From Solea solea (Eukaryota; Chordata; Actinopteri; Pleuronectiformes; Soleidae), in contig NC_081140.1 in assembly GCF_958295425.1 (NCBI RefSeq), positions 9,679,698 to 9,743,697 of the forward strand: a DNA stretch of 64,000 nucleotides, given 5' to 3'. This document shows, piece by piece, positions 1-12,304 of this stretch. A model generated the notes under the pieces. The model was not told the origin of the DNA. It was given only the letters and a program-made list of their open reading frames with translations, and ran no database searches. Both the position numbers and the translations under genes were made by a program. The first letter of the stretch is position 1. Every line of letters starts with the position of its first letter.

Positions 1-3000
1 TATTGTTAACATTTTCTGTGGCTTATTTGATTTGTCATTGGTTTTCATCTCGCGCTGCATCCTCGGAGCGGTGGCGCGTGAGGGCCAGCTGCTGTGTGAT
101 CAGCAGGAGGTGTTGAAACGCGCCACCGACGTCAATGCAAACGAGGTTTATTATAAGAAGCAGTGACTGTGCTGTGCGCTGACTGAGGCGCGTGTGACTC
201 TGTGATCTCGCATTATGCAAAAAAAAAGAAAAATAACGAAGAAGTGGATATCAAAATGTGTTTTAAGATGAATAATAATCATCAAAAATGTGTTTGATCA
301 TCGAATATTTCTAAGGAAATATACAGATTTCTAGATTGCAATGCAAAGCAGCTTTCCATATGTTGCTAGTCTGTAATTTAATTTTAATAATCAGTCATCA
401 GCAGCAGCAGCAGCAGCATCATGCTCAGTCCTCACGCTGACAGTTCCCGCAGGAATACAACAGCAACACCAGTTTCCTCTGCTGCGGGTTTGTCCTTTCC
501 TGCTCAGCTGACCCCGCTCACTTCACTAACTTCATTTCCTTCACTTTGCTGCCCTCATCTTCGACCAACAGTCCCACCAAAAAAGGATGTGGGGGGGGGC
601 GGCAATTCACGGTGAAGAAAGTCGCCCAACCGTGGCGTTTTATAGCCCTGTCAAGGTCGGTTTCTTTCCACGCAGAACAACTTCAGGGATGTAGCCTGGT
701 AACTTTTTTTTTTCATTAGACATATAAGACTCATCATGAGCATGTAGTATGGGCAAGCATACATCATTACATAACATACAACTCTGACTTGGTTGATTTT
801 TTTTATCCAATAGCAACTGTCCACTATGTTAAAAAAAAAAAGAAATCAATCCTAATATTTACTGACTAACTAAACTGTTCTCCCCCCCCCACAATGTTAG
901 GGTCATCTGGTAAAATGGTCACCTTTCATCACAGGGTAGACCTTCTGTTTGTTGCACAATCTCCTAATGCAAAGATTAAATGCAACAACATTGATAATAG
1001 TGTTCCCAGCACCAAACAATGGGCGGAAATCCCAACATCCGTTTCACTGAAAAATGGCATTCATGTGCCTGCTGTGTTGCCTTCCTCAGGATAGAGTAGA
1101 CGTTCTCTAACACATTTGAACAGCGACTGTTTAATCTTCAAAAAAAGGCGAAGGAAGGCGTTTTGTGCTATAGAAATATTGATTACGACCGGAGAGCATG
1201 TGTCAGTGAGGCACAATGTCCCAAAGATAGATCATCAAGTTAAATCTTAATCCAGATGATTGGAAATCATTAATCTATTAGCCGTAAGCATTTCAACGTA
1301 ACTATTTTCGAATAATAATACTGCACTAAGTTAATATTTGTATAATATTTATGATTGCCCGTGGTGTTTGTTTAACCTTGGACCGCAGCGAGCGTAATGC
1401 CAATTCAAACAGCACCATGTGACATATCAGAGGTTGCCACTGTAAAAACCCTCTGACACTGATTGTTTGGTCTCATATAAGGCAACACCCTCGCTTTTGT
1501 TTTTTCAGCAGGGGGAAAAACAGAATATATTTGCAAAGCCTTCAAGTCCCTCGTCTGGTTATTTCATCAAGTCTTGCAGCATTTAGGACTTCTTGTTTTT
1601 GTGCTTTTCCACGGTAATGAGCTGCGAGGTGATTGTTCCTCTCGCAGAGACATAGTCTTGACTGTTATTTAGTATGAGCCCGTGTTCTTTAATAACGTTG
1701 CAAAGATTATCTCCCCTTGTGCTTTAATAAAAAAGACTTAATCCCACTCTGTAGTAAGGCCAAACAATTTGCTATCAACAGCTTCCCATTTGCAGTCCAC
1801 TACCAGTCTTTACTCACTGGTATGTTAACATTTATTTCAGAGCTCCTTCTCTTGGGAGTTTCCCCAAAAGCACTTGTATTTGAGATGATATGGTGCAACC
1901 TACAGACATTGGTGATTACATCAGCCAGAGTAAATTAAGCGCCTTACTCTGAACTGTAATGAGTTATTTATTTAGTAGAAGGGGCTACTAAGAGATGATC
2001 TGGAGATGGAGATCGCTCTCATTCCAAGCCCCCCCCCCCCCCCCTTTTTTTTTGTTCCTCCGGGACAGAGAAAATGGCATTGTGGCACCAGGGAAGGCAG
2101 GGCAAAATATCCAATCTTTCCACGCAAGCTTCTCGGCCGTCAGCGGCCAAGGCTGGGGCCAGAGAAACATGCCTGAAAGGTCAGGTGATACTTTCAAGCA
2201 AGTGAACTTCTTTTCTGTACGCATACAAATATAATTCTATCCAATGAATTGCTGGTAAAACAATTTAGGAGAAGCCAGAAGTTTTGTTTCATGGTGTTGG
2301 GTCTTGCAAAGGCAAAACGACCCTAACCCTTTATTTGACGAAAGAAAAGAAGTCGTGCTATAAGACGAAACCCCAGAAACTCATTAAATGTACATTCAAC
2401 TGATGCGGTGCAGACAGCAGCATAACTTGTGTGTACGGTGATAATTGGAAAGGGGAAGTATTAAATTAAAGCAAGGCAGTCATTTTATGAGGCGAGCGTT
2501 TATGAAGGTAATAGCATCCCTATAAATTAACGACCTCCCAGTGCCTCCTGATGTGTTGCCACTTATCAGGTCCAGAACAATCCGCTGATACATCCACTAT
2601 ATGACCTTATCTGTTCAGTCTTGGTATTCTCACCCCCGGGGGGGGGGGTAGGGCAACACTGAGACGAGAGCCTGGGAGATTGGATGTTTGGGAGAAGACA
2701 TATGGTGTCGAGACAAAAAATGTATGTTGCCGTTGCGTACAATATGCTCTGGTATGCAGTTAATCACATGAAAAGACACTGTATTTGGGTCAATGTCTGT
2801 CTGTGTGTCTGTGTGTGTGTGTGACTATGCTTTATGGACCAACATTGTGTCTCCATATAATTACTCTTCACATCACCGCAAAACACAGTGAATTTCTCTT
2901 CTCTGTGGGTATGTACAAGGATTTCCCAGACCACTTATCTTGTGTCAGTTCAGCTGTAAATGTGGACACACCCTGCCACCAGACCAGACCAGGCCGGGCA

Positions 3001-4677
3001 TGGCAAACCAAGGTGCTCACTTTACATTTTTAATCGATCTGGGTTTCCAAGGGGCGGGGGGTGGGATGCGGGTATATCATCTCTACATGAACAACATGAG
3101 ACTGAAATGAAGCCCCTGGAAAGGATTGTGCTTGTGGAAAAAAAGAAGCAGGGGCGAGAAGGAAAGCAGTGCCCTTTCGAAGGCCTACATCATCCCCCTG
3201 AACTATAAATCCACTGACCACTCATCATTCAGCAGCATTTTAAAAAAGCCTTTAAAGAAAAACACTGAGTGAAATGAATATGCTGTCACCTCTCATTTGG
3301 GTCTGGCCCACTGGCTCAATAAGAAAAGTGTTGTTCCCTGGAAGGCTGCGAGACCGGGCTGAGCTCTCAGGTTTAGGGTTTACCCTGTCCCGCATTCTCA
3401 AGCCTTTTACTTTGAGGCCCGTGTCTCTCTTTCCTCCCCCACGTCCCCCCAGACGAGTCTGACAGCCTGAACTCAATGTGGGCTGCTCACCAGACTACAA
3501 AAATCATTCATCTGTGCCTTCAGACGGTCAAATCTGGATCTAATAAAGGGAGCTTGCCTATTGATCCTATTCAGAGAGAGAAGAATTGCCAACTCTTGCC
3601 ACTGGAGGGCTCTCTGGCTCAAGCTAGAGGTGGCTCACAGAGGACTCACTTACCCTTTTGTTCACACTGGGAGACATTATGAAAAAGCAGTGATGACATT
3701 TTGATGTGGAGTTGCACGCGTCCGTGATTATTAACATTGAAAGTCAGCATCTATAATTTTCTAGTGATCTAGTGGCACATTACTTTCCAGTACAGCAACA
3801 ACATGGGAATTGTATGGTTAAAAAAAGTTTGCAATATGGAGGTAGTATTACGGTAATACCATCTTATTTCTAATGCCATTTCCATCTGGGTTATAGTGTG
3901 GTTATGAGAAGATAATGTTACTTTTACCATACTATTTCCCAAGTCTACCCGGGCAATCTCGAACACTTTCACACAAAACTGTTTGTGAATCGAAATTAAA
4001 TCATTTTCACAGGTGCAATTTATTCCCCCTTATGTCCCACACATATTGTCCATTGTTATTGCCAAGAAATAAAATTGGAGTTACCGTAATATTACTTCAA
4101 AAAGTATACTTTCACCATATTGTTACTGTGAGGAAAATTGTTAACAGTGCTTTTTAATGTTTGTGTTAAAAAAAACAAACCATGAGTACAAATATAACCT
4201 CACAGTTTATACATATATGAGATAAGATGTTTGTTTAGTGCAGCCTGAATGTTGGAAAAAAACAAAGAAAGGCCGGCAAGGTTATCGAGTTCAAAGACCA
4301 CGACATCCTAAACGTGTTAAATAGGAAAGACAGCGCTGTGCACTGAGCACGGTGCCAGCCAGATGATGGGAAGGGAAGTTGTTTATTCTTTGACAACACT
4401 GGAGTAAAATACTTGCCTCTAAACAATACAAGAAACAGTGGAATGCATCGGAGAGTGAAAGATGACAGAGGCAGTGAGATGGAGAGTGACTCATAGTCAC
4501 TTTTAGGGTTGTATTTATGTGTGGATGAGGGCACTACCCCAAACGCCCAGGCAAAACCACAACATTCCACGCCGGGTCTTAAAGAGACAGAGCGACGCTG
4601 TCATCGTGGATATTTGGGGAGTAAAGTGTTAACATATGGCGACGGCTATTTGAGATGGCTGGTGAGACACACAGAAG

Positions 4678-4691
4678 CCAGTAGGTGGCCG
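4678..4691 (+). promoter_or_regulatory. CTCF-like motif
   Basis: The sequence CCAGTAGGTGGCCG fits the CTCF core consensus CCASYAGRKGGCRS at 13 of 14 positions; the mismatch is C where R is expected. It lies about 7 kb upstream of the distal ets1 promoter region. This is motif evidence only, and chance matches occur. Confidence 0.35.
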
Positions 4692-5918
4692 TGCCAGCTT
4701 TCTGCCTGCATTCTAGCACAGGAGGGTACAATTCAAACACATGTCAAGTAGCGTGTATAATGTCAGATGTTTTAATTTGTGAGAGAAATCGATAAAATGT
4801 ACAAACATGACATGATAATTGGGGGGGAATCAAAGAAGACTGTTATTTTTGCTTTGTGTCATGTCACTGCTATAGTGCCGTATCTGCTTATCACAAAACC
4901 GGTGATAGAGGGCAGAGTTGAGCCATGAAACGAGTGTTGTAGCAGCAGCAGCAGCAGTGTGTCAGGTCAAGATTGTGCCTGCAAGTGTACCGTTGCTAAA
5001 ATAAACAAATGAAGAAGAAAAAAATCTGCATATAGTCAAGCCCATTTGTGCTTTAACGTATCAAACGTTTCATGATGAACAAAAACATTTGTTGTACACG
5101 ACTGATGTGGCGTTTATTCATTGACACACCCAGCCCAGAGTGTATGTGGGGGTTGAAGTGTGAAAAAAAAGAAGCTTTCTGATAGGAAGACAGACAGCAA
5201 AGATGAGAAAATGAGAGTATTCTGCGTAGGTGAGAGGATGTATTGACATTGGGGGAGCACGAGAGAGGGTGAACCTGGGATATGTTAGAAAGGGAAAGTG
5301 TGTTATAGAGAAGGGGCCTTTGCAAAGGAAGGAGAGGATGCAGAGACGGAAATGAAATGGAAGGGGGGGGGGGGGGCACAAGAGAAACAGCCTGTTTCCT
5401 CGCTGAAAATCTGTGGCACAAATGCGGACTTAACATCCTTAAACCATCAAGTGAGCTCTAAAAATAACCCCATTTCTGCACAGTAAGAGGTGGGAGTTGG
5501 AGTAAGGGTGAGTGAGGTGTGGGTGAGTGGGGTCAGCTGGAGGCTGGAAATGGGACTTGAGGCTGGGAGTGAAAGGCTGGACGGAAACAAAAGAAACACC
5601 ACCCTGCCAGAGAGTGGTGATGAGCAACGGGCTTGGACCGTGTGTGCATATGTGGAGAGTGAGAGAGTGAGACAAAGATGGAGAGAATGTGGGAGTCAGA
5701 GTGAAAGTGGAGGAGAGAGAACCTCAATCAAGCCCTCGCGGTTTCACTCATCACAGTGCCTCTTCTTGGTAAACACGGGTCGTTTTAGAAAACAGTTATC
5801 TCTCGTCGTAAAGGCAGTAGCAAAGAACATGAAAGTGGTTTGTACCTGGTTTGGAACTTCCAAGCATCTGCTTATACGTCGGTGAATTTTTGCATCATGT
5901 TTCTCTTACGTCAAGTCA

Positions 5919-6026
5919 TTAAAGATCCAGTGTGATGGGTTTAGGGAGAAAACAATGTTCATAATTATCGTTTCATTGGTATATACCTATGTTTACCTCT
6001 GAATGAGCCCTTTATTTCTACATTTG
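5919..6026. mobile_element. Truncated inverted-repeat (MITE-like) element
   Basis: The left end reads TTAAAGATCCAGTGTG, matching the terminal sequence of the larger element at 23631-23976. The following ~100 bases agree in my reading with the interior of a very common fish repeat (a stretch near TTCATAATTAT, then GAATGAGCCCTTTAT, then TCTACAT). Similarity fades after about 6026 and no second terminal repeat is seen, so this copy is truncated. The family match is from memory and was not searched. Confidence 0.5.
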
Positions 6027-6870
6027 TCTATTCTGGGTTTCTGTTGAAATAGCTAAATCATTGTGTCATATTTCTCATGAAGGGTAATTATGTTTAACAT
6101 TCACACAAAGAATGAATAAGGAATGAACTGCTCAGGTTTTTCAGATGCAGGACGCAGTCATTTGTTGTGAAGTGAGAGCGCACTCGCACAAACTACTGCT
6201 ATTGGGCAGAATTATACAAACCACTCTACATATGCTAAGGATTAGAAATAGTTCTTAGGTAAAAAGCATTCCTGTGGATAAGTTAATAAAAAAAAATAAT
6301 GGTCACATGAGGGAATTCTTTAGAAAGAATCTGCCCGGAAAATTAAATTCCTGCGACAAATAAATGGATCCCCTAGCATTTGCATATCTGGTTTTATTTA
6401 AAATATCTTTCTACCCATTTAGCACCTATCTGGGTTAGCCAACAGAATATGAAAGAGAAGCAGGAGAGACGTAAGAGACAACGACAGCTTCTTAGGACAC
6501 AACACAGACATCAGTGAAAACAGCCACTGACAAGCGGCTCCTTCTTTCCTCTCATCACCCTGATAAGCCTTCTTCTGCCGACTGAACCACACCTCGTCAC
6601 AGACTGAAGGACTGAATGAAGCTGACTGGACACTAATGTTGTTATCAGTGTGAACACAACAGGAGCGAGTGATACTTCTTCCTGGCCCTCACAGAGACTC
6701 ATCAAGGTCCTTCGGTACCTCCAGATGAGCAAACTCGTACAAACTGTGACTTAACGATGTAATCATGTAACTCGTGTTCTCAGGGAAATAAAGGTGGACT
6801 TCATCTGTAACTACTCCTTAGAGGAGGTAGACACTGAATACTGTTTACTGAGTGAAGTCTGCCTCCACCA

Positions 6871-6883
6871 CACTAGGTGGCAG
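6871..6883 (+). promoter_or_regulatory. CTCF-like motif
   Basis: CACTAGGTGGCAG matches the CTCF core CASYAGRKGGCRS at every position; the preceding base is A rather than the usual C. It has the same orientation as the motif at 4678. Some fish repeats carry similar sequence, so repeat origin is possible. Confidence 0.4.
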
Positions 6884-9800
6884 TATGTTCCCTTTCAGCT
6901 TGTTAGTACCAGGCAATTTCCTGTTGACCAACTATGCCGTAGAGCTGCAACTTGAGCTGGTGGCTAGTTTGTTTCCATATTTAGTGTGTTTTTTATCTTC
7001 TATCCATTTTAAGGTGACATACATTTGGTCTCCTTGTCAGTCCAAAAATGAATTGGACTGGATTTCTTTATGCTTTCTTCTTCGTCTGTGTACCAGCTTC
7101 TATTATAGCGAGTCGAACCCCTTGGGTCAAAGCCATTGTTGAGGATGCTCAGAGTGCCTAGACCAGTATGGGTCCGACTGAACATAAACACGCAGAAGTC
7201 ATTTGATTCAAAGCCACAATATCTGGGTGTGTTGGTCCAACTTTGTGAAATTAGATTTAGTACAATTTCAGTCAGACTAACATGTTAACGTGTATTTTTA
7301 AAGTCTGCTTTTAGTCAGACTAAAACAATAACTCTTTTTTGAACATCAAGGAAGCGTACTGAACGAGGAGACACAACCTCAAACTTTAGCAGACGCAGAT
7401 GTCTTGACTACAAGTATCTTTTTTTTTTTTTCTTTTTTTTTATATGTGTTCTTTTGACTCAGATATTCTTAAATGTAATTCTGACAACCGCAAAGGAACT
7501 GAATTTATGTTTATTAATGAGGATACCGGTTGACTGAGGTAAGTTGTAAATGTCAGTCATGTACTTATACTTGTCACAAATGTCTCCCCTCATTTTGTAA
7601 GTTTCTGTTTCTCTTGTTGCGCTCAACACTCCCCCCCCACCCCCCCACCCCCACCGTCTTTCTCTCTCCCACTCTGTCTCACTGATTGCTCGCCCTCATT
7701 TGCACCTCCCAGGGCCTGCGTCTCCACCTCTCCTCCCTTGCTCCATTCTCTCACTTCTCTAATGAGAATGTGTTTCACGCAGGCATTCAGAGAACCTCCT
7801 CAGCAAATTACATGACAAGCATCTCGTTCTGGGACACTAATGAAGAGGGATAGCGAGCAGGAGACGCCACTGGAGTAGTGGTGTGTGCGTGTTTGTTTGG
7901 GGGGGGGGGGGTCAAACTATCGCCACTGGGTGGGGTTTGTGCGTATGGGTGCACTGGGGGAGTATTTTGGCACCAGGCCAACAGCTTATCAACTGGGGCA
8001 TGTTGGACTCAACATCTCATTCTCTCCCTCCCCGCTGTTTTCCTTTCATCTCACTACATTCACATTTATTTCAAACAAAAGATCACCCAATAACATTAAC
8101 GTTATATTCGATTACATCTGGCATGCTCTTTGAAAAGGATACTTGTTCTCCGATCCTTTTGAAGAAGATGCATGCAAATCCAATGCGCCGCAGTGTTTGC
8201 TGTACTTTGCAGCGTTGTCGCGTTGATGGCAGAACCGGTTGGTCGTGAGGAAACCGCGCACGGAACACTGACTGACAGACAACGAATGCTGCACACAGTG
8301 AACTAGCAGGATGAAGCCCGCGCACAAAAGAGACTGAACACAAAAATGTAGAGAGAGAGAGTGAGAGAGTGACCTAGGCAGGAATCCAACGACTCAGCAT
8401 GTGATTTGGAGCAAGTTGCTCTGTCAAGGGGCACACTGAAACAGAAGATTGCTGTCCCGTACCATCCCCTCTGAAATGCTTGAGAAACACAAGACATCTG
8501 GAGGCTTCAGTGCACACTCTCGACCCATCGAATATTGAGGATGTTTGTCTGATTTACAGAGCCTGTTTAGGAGTGTTTGGACAACTCGGTTGAGGGACTG
8601 GTTCTTTAATTAAAGATAATATCAAGAGCTAATATTGCCCCCAAGACCAACACAGTCACAGTCCTTAGGTTGAGGGTAAGAGTCTTAACCACAAACACTC
8701 CTAAATTAATCTATTCAGGCCTGAGACAAAAGCTTCTCCATACTCTTTGAAGTGACTGCCCACATTTAATACTCCACTTTCACTCTACTGATGCCAATAG
8801 CTACGCAGGCCTTTTCAGACCCAAGTCCACCACAGCGATGGCATATTGATACTGTCATAAAATATTACATCCTCACGTTATTCATTAGAACTCGGCTTTA
8901 ATCTAAAAATATCACGGGCAGGGAATAAAACAGAGTTTTCCACGGCAGAAAGATTAGTCCTGTCCTCCTCTCACTGTGAGCCACAGCTCGGAAACACAGA
9001 GGCCCAAAATAGATGTTCTTCTCATAAAGGGCTCCTTCTTTGTAGTCTGCATACAGCAACAACATCTGCAGGGCAGTTTCTATGGGGGAAACAGATTCGG
9101 GCAGGCTATCAAAGAGAGAAGCGATCTCCTGTGAGAAGTGGTGGGCGGAGGACTTCCATATTCTTTCTCTATCTTTCTTTTTTTCCCCTCTCTCTTTGCT
9201 CCTTCTCCCCGTCTCTTGCTTCCAAAAAGCTGGAGCAATCAGTGCGTTGCTAATAAAGGGCCATTAATATCACCTGTCAGCGCTATCTTTGGAAGATCCA
9301 AAAATGAGAAAATGAAACAAAAGTGTTCGGAGTCTGGAGCTGCTCACAGAGACACGGCGCACCAGTGGAGGACATGGACAGCAGAGTGCTTTGTTCGCCC
9401 TAATTCACAAAAACAAAGAAAAGCTATGGGATGACAGTTATCTATCCGTGTCCTAGCATATAGACGGTAACAGTCCCATATTTTTAAAAATGATGTTTCA
9501 TCCTCAGGACATTTGGTTTTCTTAGCTGAAACATAAGCTTTGTGGAATTTATGTTTCAAAACATGGTTTGCTCGTTTCGGTTCGGACTTGTAGTTATTTA
9601 TCGCTTTTAGTGTCTGTTCAGACATGTTCCAGTGAAATGATCGACTGGGGCTCGAATCCAGCAGGTTGAGGTGGGACTGTCACATCGGAGCAGATGGTAA
9701 AGATACGAGTGTGACCCGCGTGTGACTGCAGGTATACTGTATCCTTCAGTGCAGATAATGGACTTTATTTCAGGATTTAGATATATCGCCAGTGGTGTTC

Positions 9801-10529
9801 GATGTTGAATGTGGCGTTAAACGCTGTAAATTCTGAACACGAATGAAGCGTGGATCATTCTTTATTGAACCATTCATTTAAAAGAGATTGTCAGGAGCCG
9901 ATTCACATCATTCTGATTCAGAGCTGATGCAGATGCATGCACACTGTGAGACTTTACGAGGAGAGTGATGGGGAAGGCCATAAACCTCTGCAGCTCTTTT
10001 TGACTGATGGCTTTTACTGGTGGTGAAGGCGAGGCATTCACGATCTGTTTAATGTAAAACATGAGCGCAGCCTGCACATATAGAATAAAGAAAGGACGCT
10101 CTGAGCGGAAAAAGGTGGCACCGTAATCGGGAGGTGAAAGGCAAGCGGGCAATGTGATGATAGTGGCTTCATGCGGAGCAGGAGTGAATCACGGGGCCTC
10201 GCCTTTGAACTGGTGAGCCAGCTAATTGAAACAGCATTGCCGGGGCATTGGCTCAAGATCTGGATCACATTCATGCTCGCTTCTATTCAATTTGGTCTCA
10301 TCACAGAGGCGCGTCCTGAGCTTTTCTCTCCACATGGCAATAAGTCATACCTCTGCCTTTTGCCCTCGACGTGTTGCCCATCTGTGTCCCCTTGGGGGCC
10401 CGGGGTGCTGAGGCCCACACAATGCAGAGGGATTCAGGCAAGGTCTTGAGAAAATACAGGCTGCCTGCTACTGAGCCCCTTATGGTACTTGTTCATGCCT
10501 CTCACCTTGGACTTGACCCCCCCACCCCT

Positions 10530-10530
<1 letters not shown>

Positions 10531-10562
<32 letters not shown>
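10531..10562. repeat. (CA)n microsatellite
   Basis: An uninterrupted CA tract of about 32 bases follows a C-rich stretch. A GA tract lies about 190 bases further on. Confidence 0.95.
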
Positions 10563-10563
<1 letters not shown>

Positions 10564-10750
10564 CTCTTTACTTACACACACACCTCCTTACCCAGAGACT
10601 TTTAGGATTTACTGTGAAGAGCGGTGGCTGTCAGGAGGTTTGAACCGTGCACTTTCTAATGCAAACAAATGCTCCACTGGGGTCACGGAATTATCATGGA
10701 GCCACAAGGTGTTTCAGATGACTCGCAAGTGTTGAGTGTTTAGCTGACGG

Positions 10751-10772
10751 AGAGAGAGAGAGAGAGAGAGAG
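10751..10772. repeat. (AG)n microsatellite
   Basis: A perfect AG tract of 22 bases in non-coding sequence upstream of the distal ets1 promoter region. Confidence 0.9.
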
Positions 10773-10989
10773 CGGCAGAGGGGTTGCTCTGTACTCCATG
10801 TAGCTGAAAGCAAGCAGAAATAAATAATCTAATAAAGCGATAAATAAGCAAAGAGATAAAAAAAAAAACCCTGACACTTATCACTAACTTCTATCAGAGC
10901 AGGTGGATGTAGATCTTATGTTGCACTCGGGGATCTTCTCATTTCACAGGAGAATGCTCAACGTTGCTGTCCTACCTTTAAGCAGTGCG

Positions 10990-11094
10990 CCCCCCCCCCC
11001 CCCCATGCTTTAGCTGTCAGTTGGGGTCATTGATGTACGGCAAATAAATCCGCAAGAAAGGGGGGGGGGGGATTTTAAATTCAAATTTAAAATC
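10990..11094. repeat. Facing C15 and G12 runs plus perfect palindrome
   Basis: A run of 15 C (10990-11004) is followed 55 bases later by a run of 12 G (11060-11071). The G run abuts a perfect 11-base inverted repeat, GATTTTAAATT at 11071-11081 and AATTTAAAATC at 11084-11094, separated by CA. The two homopolymers are complementary, so the block could fold as nested hairpins. Confidence 0.85.
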
Positions 11095-11649
11095 TGAATT
11101 GTGTGAGATTGCAACAAACACATCTAAAATGGTGTTTGTATATGAATCTTTCTGCCTGGTGTGACACACTTAGGTTGCATATACAGATGTTTTTGCCTTT
11201 CTGTTCAGGTGACAACATCAGAGGAAAATCAGCTATTGTCATTGTCATCACGTGCACCTCCGTGTGATGTTTTCCTCCCTCTTTCCTGCTATTTAAGGCT
11301 GGGACAAGAAGCAAACAAACAACAACCTGATGAATAAACAATCCTAATTCAAAATAGGCTTAAGAAAAAAAACAATGCAAAGAGAGAAGGGAGTATATTC
11401 TGATTCATTTAAGTATAATGGCACAATAACACTTCCTTTACTATTATTTTATTCTTAATGGTCAAAAAAAAAACACACAATTGATTTGATAATGGAAACA
11501 TATCATGATGGAAGGGAGTAAGACAGAAGAACAAAGGTCCGACAACTGCTGACCACGAAATGCTCTGCGCGAGTTTACACCTGTGTGCTGCGGTTGAACC
11601 CACATCTGCGCGCTGAGTCCAAAGACTACATGCCAAGGAAACACAGGAT

Positions 11650-11819
11650 TTGGAGAGGATCACCGTGCGATTGAGGGAGGGACTAAAAGTGTGCATATTA
11701 TTCCTTCCTCTGTGGGACTTGCTGTGAGCAGGTACAGCATCTCTGCAGTCCGACGCTCAGCTGTCACACTCAGCTGCCCAGCGCTTCCACTTTGCAGGAA
11801 ACTTCTCGCACCGCAGTCG
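11650..11819 (+). other. ets1: Candidate 5' non-coding exon of ets1 long form
   Basis: The support is a strong donor, GTAAGT, at 11820-11825, preceded by a relatively GC-rich stretch rich in GGAA/TTCC cores, and a strong acceptor before the first coding exon at 13217. The exon's 5' limit is not visible; 11650 is a guess. No clear TATA box sits upstream. If real, it would be a leader exon spliced to 13217. The candidate promoter at 11978-12045 is an alternative or additional start, and I cannot tell from sequence which is used. Confidence 0.35.
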
Positions 11820-11977
11820 GTAAGTGCAAAGTTGTTGTTGTTGTTTTTAATGAGCTATAAAGAACCACAAATCAGACATCGATTTAAAGAACGAGGGCTG
11901 TCATCAGTGTTGGTTGCTTCTTTGATGCAGAGAAGGGAAAGTGTTGTCTTTAAAGTTTCAGGGCTGTTTTTTTTTTT

Positions 11978-12045
11978 CCAATTGGGAATCATGAAGCGCG
12001 CGCGAGCCTCGTTATAAATAGATGCGCTGCGATGGAACGGTTTCA
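11978..12045 (+). promoter_or_regulatory. Candidate distal core promoter (CCAAT + TATA)
   Basis: A CCAATTGG at 11978-11985 is followed by TATAAATAG at 12013-12021. That spacing places a start near 12043, with TATA at about -30 and CCAAT at about -65, which is classical core-promoter geometry. A CpG-rich stretch (GCGCGCGCGAG) lies between the two. The first coding exon of the long isoform begins 1.2 kb downstream, so this could drive the long isoform. No start-site evidence exists beyond motif spacing. Confidence 0.45.
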
Positions 12046-12189
12046 TCTCTGCTCATCTTTTTGAGACCATACAGAAGCAAACAAGCTTTATCTGTGTCCA
12101 GAATGAACTTTACATCAATTATCCTCAATTCCCTTCACTTTGTGTTCTTGAGTGTTCCCTTTAGATAAAGCTTGTAGTATATAAAGTAG

Positions 12190-12190
<1 letters not shown>

Positions 12191-12285
<95 letters not shown>

Positions 12286-12304
12286 ATACACATTATATAT
12301 AATG
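12191..12304. repeat. (TA)n microsatellite with terminal palindrome
   Basis: About 100 bases of nearly perfect TA repeats with a few TG interruptions end in CATTATATATAATG (12291-12304), a perfect palindrome. The tract is cruciform-prone and likely to vary in length. It lies between the distal promoter candidates and the first coding exon. Confidence 0.95.

Larger units (their letters stand above)
1..11640. other. Upstream non-coding region of ets1
   Basis: No coding exon could be supported on either strand. The open frames here are short, low-complexity or compositionally unlike protein, and none resembles a known family. In mammals ETS1 and FLI1 lie head to head, so this stretch may be part of the ets1-fli1 intergenic region, but no fli1 exon is visible and that placement is inference. 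Contents include a CpG-rich patch at about 45-215, C or G homopolymer runs (2029-2044, 2638-2648, 5363-5376, 7899-7911, 10990-11004, 11060-11071), CA and GA microsatellites near 10.5-10.8 kb, two CTCF-like motifs and one truncated inverted-repeat element. Confidence 0.7.

Noticed and set aside
9640..9665. tRNA B-box-like GGCTCGAATCC
   Set aside because: No A-box at the right distance and no cloverleaf could be formed; not a tRNA gene, and too little remains to call a SINE.
1..11640. Possible fli1 exons on the minus strand
   Set aside because: Expected from mammalian gene order, but no PNT, ETS or N-terminal fli1-like sequence was found in any frame.
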